This document shows positions 1 to 5,463 of a stretch of 10,035 nucleotides of DNA, one piece after another. This DNA is from Anaerolineae bacterium (GTDB lineage: Bacteria; Chloroflexota; Anaerolineae; Aggregatilineales; Phototrophicaceae). Location: NCBI GenBank assembly GCA_028284565.1, contig JANQRM010000425.1, positions 1 through 10,035 on the forward strand. Reading direction: 5' to 3'. A program made the position numbers and the translations under genes. A model generated the notes under the pieces. That model had not been told where the DNA came from. It saw nothing but the letters and a program-made list of their open reading frames with translations, and did no database searches. Every line of letters starts with the position of its first letter. The first letter of the stretch is position 1.

Positions 1-387
1 CGGATTCAAGCTGGACTTGAACAAGTTAAGGATTTCGGGGTTATCAAAGGGAGTTAGGCTAGGATTGATGATTAAGGCAACCTGTTGGGGATTTGGCGAT
101 GTTGTCCAGCCATCTCGATCTCCATATGCCATGATGACATCGTAAACTGTACCAAGTCCATCGAATGAATCATCGGAGAGCCTGACAACGATGCCAGATT
201 GCTCGATATCAGTGAGATCAGTGACATAACCCTGCGTGTTGGGATGAAAGGCGTAGCGAATCGGTGGCGGAACGGTTGAAACCACGACTTCGGTTTCTGT
301 GGGTTGCACGCCTACTGCAATCGGAGTCGCAGGAGGTTGGCAAGCAACCACAAGTATCAAAACGAAGATGATAATCAGGCGGTACAT
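1..387 (-). CDS. Lipoprotein of unknown function, C-terminus cut by window edge
   Basis: The reading frame starts with ATG at 385-387 and stays open for 129 codons to the window edge, so the 3' end is missing. The N-terminus is a clear lipoprotein signal: MYR, a hydrophobic run (LIIIFVLILVV) and a VVAC lipobox with Cys16 as the lipidated residue. Residues 17-45 are rich in Pro, Thr and Val and look like a short surface linker. The mature part has a segment YDVIMAYGDRDGW (about 82-94). Near the visible end is NPSLTPFDNPEI (about 108-119). That motif loosely recalls the PFDDPxVRxA segment of family 5 extracellular solute-binding proteins, but it comes too early for a normal member, so this is only a hint. 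The start lies 2 bp after the stop of the upstream membrane-protein gene, with no good Shine-Dalgarno, which suggests translational coupling. I do not recognise the family. Confidence 0.8.
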   Translation of the reverse strand, partial: MYRLIIIFVLILVVACQPPATPIAVGVQPTETEVVVSTVPPPIRYAFHPNTQGYVTDLTDIEQSGIVVRLSDDSFDGLGTVYDVIMAYGDRDGWTTSPNPQQVALIINPSLTPFDNPEILNLFKSSLNP

Positions 388-389
388 GC

Positions 390-782
390 CTACACAGGTT
401 CAAGCCAAGGGCTGACGAGACTGCGCTGGAACATGCTGACGGATGTTGAGGCATTAAAGAACGCCAATATGGAGAAGGCGATTGCCGCTGAGCGATCATC
501 CCGTCCTTTGAGGAGGCTAAACAAGCCGGGCATGATAACGGTGAGCCATGCCATGTAAAGGATGTAGGTAAATGTGCGCCCAGAGCGTAATTCAAAGCCT
601 AGCAAGAGCATGAAGATGCCAAGTCCTAGTGTACTACCTGCTAATAGCGCAGAGATAATGACTGCGCCCCAAAAATTGCCAGAGATGGATTTATTCTGTG
701 CCGCCATCACACCTGCCCAGATGCCCAATATCACAGAATAGAGAATATGCCAATTGAATAGAATCGTGTGAATGTCGTTCAT
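390..782 (-). CDS. Small four-helix integral membrane protein, unknown function
   Basis: This 130-residue protein is almost entirely membrane-embedded. Hydrophobic segments lie at about residues 9-28, 37-61, 70-91 and 98-112. The short loops carry charged residues (ELRSGR after segment 2, KGRDDRS after segment 3). Two histidines (His5, His12) sit at the N-terminal end, but no catalytic or cofactor motif is evident. Its ATG directly follows the TAG stop of the UbiA gene with no base between them, and a GGGAG Shine-Dalgarno-like stretch lies inside the end of that gene. This arrangement indicates one transcript and coupled translation. The context suggests a partner of the prenyltransferase or of the downstream lipoprotein, but that is inference. 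I cannot name a family. Confidence 0.8.
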   Translation of the reverse strand: MNDIHTILFNWHILYSVILGIWAGVMAAQNKSISGNFWGAVIISALLAGSTLGLGIFMLLLGFELRSGRTFTYILYMAWLTVIMPGLFSLLKGRDDRSAAIAFSILAFFNASTSVSMFQRSLVSPWLEPV

Positions 783-1715
783 CTATACAGCTCCCATGGT
801 CAGATAACCGAGCGACTGTGCTAACCACATCAAGGTCACGATGTTGGCGACTAATAATGCCGGACGTTGTGTGCTACTGCCACTATGCGACGGGTTGCCC
901 CGCATATCAAGTTCCCATGGGAAGATGATGACAGAAATTAATCCTACGACCAAGACTGTACCCAACCAGTCAGGGAATAAATCCTGTGAGATGCCAATTC
1001 CCATGCAAATTATCGCACCGATGATGCAAGCATAGCCGAGGAGTTGTGTGGGCATTTTACCGAGTAATACAACCGTGTTTCTTAAGCCTGCTTCTTTATC
1101 GACCTCGTAGTCTTCTGCTTGATTGTAGAATTGTCCGTACGCTGAGAACAGAATTGCCGCCAGAATCACCAGCCACGCGATGCCCGGCTGGTTGTCATAG
1201 GTAAAGTAGCCTGTCATGACGAGTAGTCCACTAAGCATGAGCGCGTGGGAAACGACATCGGTGATGGGACGGGCTTTCAGACGGAAAGGATGTGCGGAGT
1301 AGAGATAGCACAACACGAGTGTGACCAATCCCCAGATGAACGCCCAAGTGCCACCGAGTAGATAAAGTACCAACGAAACAGCAAAGGTCGCCCATGAGAG
1401 GATAAAGCCTTCGCGTCGGGTGAGTATCTCGCTACTGATGACATTATGAAGGCGTTTCTTGGGATTTCGTGCATCATCGGGCGCGTCTTCGACATCGTTA
1501 ATCATAAAAGCAAAGGACATGGCAAGAATGTTGGCAATCAGCACAGCGAGTAAACGCCAATCGGGTGCGCCACCTGTTGCTTGCACTGCTAACATCCCAC
1601 CCACAACAGTCAAAGGGACCGTAAAGGGGACATGCTCACGCCAACGAGAGAGGCGAATCACCCCTTGTAATTTTTGTTCGAGTGATGGCTGGCTTTGGGG
1701 CAGGGTTGTATCCAT
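783..1715 (-). CDS. UbiA-family prenyltransferase
   Basis: The product is a 310-residue polytopic membrane enzyme of the UbiA superfamily, which moves an isoprenoid chain from a diphosphate donor onto an acceptor such as a quinone ring, a chlorophyllide or another lipid precursor. The first Mg-diphosphate motif is NDVEDAPDD (residues 73-81), matching the family NDxxDxxxD. The second aspartate motif is EDYEVDKEAG, with Asp202 and Asp206, followed by LRNTVVLLGK. The stretch YSAHPFRLKARP (about 139-150) is the usual loop after an early helix pair. About eight or nine hydrophobic segments are visible, as expected. An upstream in-frame ATG would add 30 residues. I chose the one at 1713-1715 because the protein then begins with an amphipathic, family-like N-terminus, and the extra residues resemble no domain. 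The substrate cannot be told. It is the first gene of a tight three-gene minus-strand unit. Confidence 0.9.
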   Translation of the reverse strand: MDTTLPQSQPSLEQKLQGVIRLSRWREHVPFTVPLTVVGGMLAVQATGGAPDWRLLAVLIANILAMSFAFMINDVEDAPDDARNPKKRLHNVISSEILTRREGFILSWATFAVSLVLYLLGGTWAFIWGLVTLVLCYLYSAHPFRLKARPITDVVSHALMLSGLLVMTGYFTYDNQPGIAWLVILAAILFSAYGQFYNQAEDYEVDKEAGLRNTVVLLGKMPTQLLGYACIIGAIICMGIGISQDLFPDWLGTVLVVGLISVIIFPWELDMRGNPSHSGSSTQRPALLVANIVTLMWLAQSLGYLTMGAV

Positions 1716-1844
1716 AGGGTCTCGTGATATGTGCCGATGATTGGTCACAGGATAGCATAAATTTTCACAAGTCGTTATGCCGAAGCCGAATCGTGGGGCA
1801 AGCATACATTGGCAATTGTAGGGGATGCTTGTATCATCGGGCTT
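1716..1844. promoter_or_regulatory. Divergent intergenic region between the UbiA and M1 peptidase genes
   Basis: This 129-bp gap separates two divergently transcribed genes and must hold the promoters for both, unless the left unit is transcribed from inside the peptidase gene. The plus-strand promoter is listed separately. On the minus strand I see only weak candidates (TATGCT and TATCCT hexamers around 1750-1760) without a convincing -35 box at normal spacing, so no minus-strand promoter is called. No strong inverted repeat that could be an operator was seen. Confidence 0.6.
1809..1837 (+). promoter_or_regulatory. Sigma-70-like promoter for the M1 peptidase, possibly leaderless
   Basis: TTGGCA at 1809-1814 matches the -35 consensus at five of six positions. 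TATCAT at 1832-1837 matches the -10 consensus at five of six. The spacer is exactly 17 bp. Transcription would start about 7 bases after the -10 box, at about 1844-1845, which is the A of the chosen ATG. The bases before that ATG contain no Shine-Dalgarno, consistent with a leaderless mRNA. Read from sequence only. Confidence 0.5.
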
Positions 1845-3431
1845 ATGAAAACCATCACTCTACTTGTACTCTGTCTTTGTTGCTTTTTGGTGGGATGTAA
1901 CCTCGCTACCAGCCAACTCCCAACGCCGACCTTTCCTCCTCCGGCAGATGGCGGGAATATTCGCTTAGCGCAAGTGCAAAGCACGGCTGTTCCGACGGTC
2001 GCGCGTGACCTGAATCCGATTCCGACACTCACTCCAACGGAAGCTCCCCCTACCCCAACTTTGGAACCTTATACTTGTGAAAATAGCGACGATCAGTCCA
2101 TGATTCAGCATCGGGTAGTGGCGAATATTGATTATGCAACCAAGAGTCTGTCGATTGCTCAGGCGACGCATTATATCAACCGCACGGATGAGACCTTGAC
2201 AGATATAGTGTTGGATGTGGAGGCGAATAACTGGGAGAATGCCTTCTCATTACAATCCGTCATGCTGAATGGAGAAACACTGGTTACTCAATTGGACAAA
2301 AATAGTCTGACCATTTCACTCCCCACTGAACTGGAGCCGAATTGCCAATTAACACTGAATCTGGATTATGACTTGCAATTACCAGAAATGCGGGATGGTG
2401 GGCAGTCGTATCGGGGGTTCTTTGGCTTTGGAGAACGGCAGATGAACTTGGGGCATTGGCTGGCGACAGTAGCTATCCGCCGAAATGAGACGTGGGTGGT
2501 GCATGACCCGGTTGCAATTGGGGAGCAGATTGTCTTTGAGCAAGCCGATTGGGATGTGACCCTGAATATCAGCAATGCAAACCAGATCAAAATTGCCGCG
2601 CCGGGCATTGTGGAGCAACTAGATGAGGATACGTGGCATATCCTCCATACGAAGTCGCGGGACTTCGCCATCAGTTTAAGTGAAAATTTCCTTGTGAGTC
2701 AGCAAGAGTCACGGGGTGGTGTGGTCGTCGAAGTCTACTCATTCGGGGATACCATCGTACAGACGGACAGTGGCTCATCCGATGGCGCGCAACATGCCTT
2801 ACGCGAAACCGTACAAAGCCTCGAAATTTTTGAAGATTTATTCGGTCCCTACCCTTATGACCGCATGGTCGTCGTGCAGGGCGATTTTCCGGATGGGATG
2901 GAATTCAGTGGGATTGTGTTTGTCAGTACGGCGTGGTTCTATTATTTCGATGGGACGCAGTACAACTATCTGACCCTCATCACCGTGCATGAAGTTTCGC
3001 ATCAGTGGTGGTATGCGCGGGTCGGGAATGACTCGGCGTTGGCTCCGTGGCTGGATGAGGCGTTGGCGACCTATAGTGAGTATCTGTATATCGAGCGGTA
3101 TTATCCCGCGGATAAGAATTGGTGGTGGACGTTCCGTGTGGCGAACTTCTTCCCACAGGGCTTTGTGGATAGCACGGTATATGAGTTTTCGACAGCACGA
3201 GATTATATCAATGCGGTGTACCTACGTGGTGTGCAGATGCTTCATAACCTACGCGAAGATATTGGCGATGAGGATTTCTTCCGTTTGCTTTATGATTATG
3301 CAGTGGTGGGAAATGGTGATATTGCAACACCGGATTTATTCTGGTCACTGCTTACGCCAGAGCAATTGGAAGCCACCCAACGCACCCGCAACGATTTCCT
3401 CCAAGAGCCACAAGTCTTGCCGGACGATTAA
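1845..3431 (+). CDS. Lipid-anchored M1-family (gluzincin) zinc metallopeptidase
   Basis: The product is a 528-residue cell-surface zinc peptidase of the M1 aminopeptidase-like clan. The N-terminus (MKTITLLV then a hydrophobic run and LVGC) is a lipoprotein signal with Cys18 as the anchor. Residues 19-75 form a Pro/Thr-rich stalk. The zinc site is HEVSHQWW (His382, Glu383, His386) followed after 18 residues by Glu405 in [11 protein letters not shown], the M1 HExxH-18-E pattern. GMEFSG (from 351) takes the place of the GAMEN substrate-binding motif, which favours an exopeptidase-like fold. Tyr459 in [13 protein letters not shown] is the likely transition-state tyrosine. The helical domain 4 of classical aminopeptidase N is absent, so the protein is short. 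An upstream in-frame ATG at 1809 would add 12 residues that lie inside the predicted promoter, so ATG 1845 is preferred. The gene ends 5 bp before the kinase-like gene. Peptide specificity is unknown. Confidence 0.9.
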   Translation: MKTITLLVLCLCCFLVGCNLATSQLPTPTFPPPADGGNIRLAQVQSTAVPTVARDLNPIPTLTPTEAPPTPTLEPYTCENSDDQSMIQHRVVANIDYATKSLSIAQATHYINRTDETLTDIVLDVEANNWENAFSLQSVMLNGETLVTQLDKNSLTISLPTELEPNCQLTLNLDYDLQLPEMRDGGQSYRGFFGFGERQMNLGHWLATVAIRRNETWVVHDPVAIGEQIVFEQADWDVTLNISNANQIKIAAPGIVEQLDEDTWHILHTKSRDFAISLSENFLVSQQESRGGVVVEVYSFGDTIVQTDSGSSDGAQHALRETVQSLEIFEDLFGPYPYDRMVVVQGDFPDGMEFSGIVFVSTAWFYYFDGTQYNYLTLITVHEVSHQWWYARVGNDSALAPWLDEALATYSEYLYIERYYPADKNWWWTFRVANFFPQGFVDSTVYEFSTARDYINAVYLRGVQMLHNLREDIGDEDFFRLLYDYAVVGNGDIATPDLFWSLLTPEQLEATQRTRNDFLQEPQVLPDD

Positions 3432-3436
3432 AGACG

Positions 3437-4483
3437 ATGCGCTTTACTAAAATATGTCTCATTTCGCATGATTCTGAACTGATTGAGATGATGCAATCAC
3501 TCAATTTCGATAATCTTTTCGTCACCACCGATATAGCTGATTTAGAGGAATATTGGTCTAAGCTGATTATCTGGGACTCAAACTTTGAGATTAAAAAGAG
3601 CATTATATTAGAGTGGTTAGCAAAGTCATTTGTTTTGATAGTCGCACACTTTGAAGACTTGCGCTTAATATCGAAATTTGCAGGATATGACACGGTAGAT
3701 TTTGTCATACATCCTGTAACCAAAGACATTCTGTTTCATCGAATCCGTGTCATAAGCGGCAGATATGAGCTAAATCGGCTAACTTGGTTATGGCGGAGTG
3801 ATCTTCTCGGAACTATGAGTGCAACAGAATCAGCATCTAAATTAGCAAAAGAGATTCTGCAAGAAGAAATAACTGTAGAGAATCTTGAGATAGTCAACGA
3901 ATTGTTAGATGTTACTCAAGAAGCTTCGCTACAAGGAATTGACAAAATTAGACGCTACGTTGAGCTATTTCAAGCCTATTGGCTATCAAATTTTCAAGAG
4001 ATTATTTCAATCAATATAGTTATCCAACAGGCATTAAGTCAACTATCCGAGAATCATAATATTGAAGAAGTCTATAGCGAGCAAGAAGATGGAATCGATG
4101 TTAAGGGAAATAATTCCAAACTATTTTCTGTCTTTCGACATTTGATCGAAAATGCACTCATCTATACAGTTAATGAACCTAAAGTTGTCATAAAAGCACA
4201 TATCAACAGTGCCAATACGGATGAAATACTTGTATCTATTGCGGATAATGGGATAGGTATTCATGAAGATGAAGCAGATAAAATTTTTGATAATGGTTTT
4301 GTAAGTCAAAAGGCTCGACACGTTCCAAAAAGGAAAACTCATCCTTTAGGCGCGGGGCTTTTCATCGCCAAACGCATTATTGAGGCGCACGGAGGACGCA
4401 TCTGGTTTGAGTCGGAGGTGGGAGTAGGCTCGACATTCTATTTTACACTTCCGCTGGCAAGTCCGGAATCATCCTCTCATTAG
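3437..4483 (+). CDS. Histidine-kinase-like protein with degenerate receiver domain and no evident phospho-acceptor His
   Basis: The product is a 348-residue soluble signalling protein with no membrane segment or signal peptide. Residues 1-110 look like a receiver domain: [10 protein letters not shown] at the first strand, LIIWDSNF with Asp47 near the phospho-acceptor position, and [12 protein letters not shown], where the usual Lys-Pro is His92-Pro93. Residues 115-190 are helical, in the place of a dimerisation and phosphotransfer domain, but contain no histidine. Residues 225-340 form a GHKL ATPase domain: N box [10 protein letters not shown] (Asn239), G1 IADNGIGI (Asp270), G2 [16 protein letters not shown], and the ending [13 protein letters not shown] binding therefore looks intact while autophosphorylation on a normal His does not. 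The gene starts 5 bp after the peptidase stop, so the two are probably cotranscribed. It is strikingly AT-rich up to about 4340 (33% GC in 3841-3900) and then 58% GC in 4381-4440. It could be a pseudokinase, an ATP-driven switch, or part of a divergent family. Confidence 0.85.
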   Translation: MRFTKICLISHDSELIEMMQSLNFDNLFVTTDIADLEEYWSKLIIWDSNFEIKKSIILEWLAKSFVLIVAHFEDLRLISKFAGYDTVDFVIHPVTKDILFHRIRVISGRYELNRLTWLWRSDLLGTMSATESASKLAKEILQEEITVENLEIVNELLDVTQEASLQGIDKIRRYVELFQAYWLSNFQEIISINIVIQQALSQLSENHNIEEVYSEQEDGIDVKGNNSKLFSVFRHLIENALIYTVNEPKVVIKAHINSANTDEILVSIADNGIGIHEDEADKIFDNGFVSQKARHVPKRKTHPLGAGLFIAKRIIEAHGGRIWFESEVGVGSTFYFTLPLASPESSSH

Positions 4484-4556
4484 CGTGTTTTTAGCTGGCT
4501 CTCATGGTTGGTCATTACAATCTCCAAGATGAGTTTCTTTCCAAAAAGGTGCAAGT
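4484..4556 (+). promoter_or_regulatory. Short gap with a Shine-Dalgarno for the downstream membrane gene
   Basis: The 73 bases between the kinase-like gene and the membrane-protein gene contain no terminator-like hairpin. AAGGTG at 4546-4551 lies 5 bases before the ATG at 4557 and decides the start over the alternative ATG three codons later, which has no such site. No clear promoter was seen, so readthrough from the upstream genes is likely. Confidence 0.55.
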
Positions 4557-5405
4557 ATGAATGATATGTCACAATTTACGGGCTTGGGTCGTCCAATAGA
4601 TTTTAAGTACCCAACCAACCGCGCGATTAGTCTGTTGTCGGCAGTGGTGATTGTTGGTGTGTTTCTGTGGCAAGTTGCGACAGGTGTCGAGTTTGTCCAG
4701 AGCATTCTTGTCGGGTTATCGGCTGGTGTCAGTGTGTTCGTGGCATGGGCGATTGCGCGTGAGCTGGACCCCGATAATGACTATTCGGCATTTGTGGGTG
4801 CTGGACTTGCGCTCATTGGTGGATTGGCTTTTGGATTCGCGGGTGGCTGGTCACTGATTGCACTGTTTGGACTCATGCAAACGTTACGGGTACTCAACCG
4901 AAGTACAGGGTTATCCCCCACTGTCGGCGATTCCGTACTCGTTTTGATTGGTACAGCTGTCGTGAGTTATTTCTTTCATCCCGTTGTGGCGTTTGTCATT
5001 GCGCTAGCTCTGTTTCTTGATACTCGTTTGCCCAAAGGTGAATCACGACATTTGCTGTTTGCTGGATTAGCCCTTGTTGTAGGATTGATTGTCTTTGTTA
5101 TACAACTGCCCTCGCTTAATCTAGCCTTACCACAAGAGCCGTTACGTTTACTGATTGTCCTCGTTACATCTGTTGGTTTCTTGGTTGTCATCGCGATGAC
5201 CCGAATGATGGAAAGCAAGGGCGATATGTCAGATGTTTTATTGTCGGCACGTCGGGTTCAAGCTGGGCAAGCTATTGCGCTACTCTTCGCCCTACTCATT
5301 ACACTGCTGGCAGGCGACTTGGGTGTGATTGAGGTATTTCCTTTATGGTCAGCGATGCTGGGGATTGGCGTTTATCGCGGGATAAAGCCCGTACTCCCCC
5401 GTTGA
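4557..5405 (+). CDS. Polytopic membrane protein of unknown function
   Basis: This 282-residue protein has about eight or nine hydrophobic segments, roughly at 23-40, 46-68, 77-95, 97-112, 123-155 (probably two), 166-184, 197-214, 237-253 and 258-274. The N-terminal 20 residues are polar and likely cytoplasmic. A conspicuous acidic loop, ARELDPDNDYSA (about 67-78), lies between helices 2 and 3, and a second polar loop (MESKGDMSDVLLSARR, 218-233) precedes the last helix pair. No transporter, protease or transferase signature is recognised. It follows the kinase-like gene by 73 bp and ends 7 bp before a terminator hairpin, so it is the last gene of the plus-strand group. It could be a permease-like or structural membrane protein. 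I do not assign a function. Confidence 0.85.
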   Translation: MNDMSQFTGLGRPIDFKYPTNRAISLLSAVVIVGVFLWQVATGVEFVQSILVGLSAGVSVFVAWAIARELDPDNDYSAFVGAGLALIGGLAFGFAGGWSLIALFGLMQTLRVLNRSTGLSPTVGDSVLVLIGTAVVSYFFHPVVAFVIALALFLDTRLPKGESRHLLFAGLALVVGLIVFVIQLPSLNLALPQEPLRLLIVLVTSVGFLVVIAMTRMMESKGDMSDVLLSARRVQAGQAIALLFALLITLLAGDLGVIEVFPLWSAMLGIGVYRGIKPVLPR

Positions 5406-5411
5406 TGAATC

Positions 5412-5441
5412 AAAAAAGCCCCTGTGTTGTGACAAGGGCTT
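5412..5441 (-). terminator. Intrinsic terminator between convergent genes
   Basis: Read on the minus strand, AAGCCCTTGT (5441-5432) pairs with ACAGGGGCTT (5425-5416) as a 10-bp stem with one T-G wobble and a 6-base loop (5431-5426), followed by a run of six T (5417-5412) that overlaps the stem end. It lies 22 bp after the stop of the TadE-like gene. On the plus strand the same stem has one C-A mismatch and only a short T-poor tail, so it should act mainly on the minus-strand operon and weakly on the plus-strand one. Confidence 0.85.
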
Positions 5442-5463
5442 CTCATTACTTATTGGACCTGGA

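Noticed and set aside
218..595. 125-codon minus-strand open frame overlapping the lipoprotein and small membrane-protein genes
   Set aside because: It runs in another frame through two genes with clear lipobox and transmembrane features. Its product is Ser/Arg/Cys-rich with no domain and it has no ribosome binding site.
1716..1805. 30 extra N-terminal codons on the UbiA gene from an upstream ATG at 1805
   Set aside because: The residues match nothing expected in the family and include scattered His, Cys and Arg. The ATG at 1715 gives a normal UbiA length and start.
2989..3450. 153-codon plus-strand frame inside the M1 peptidase gene
   Set aside because: It is a +1 shadow of the peptidase zinc-site region, with an Arg/Trp/Met-rich product. 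The true frame contains HExxH-18-E.
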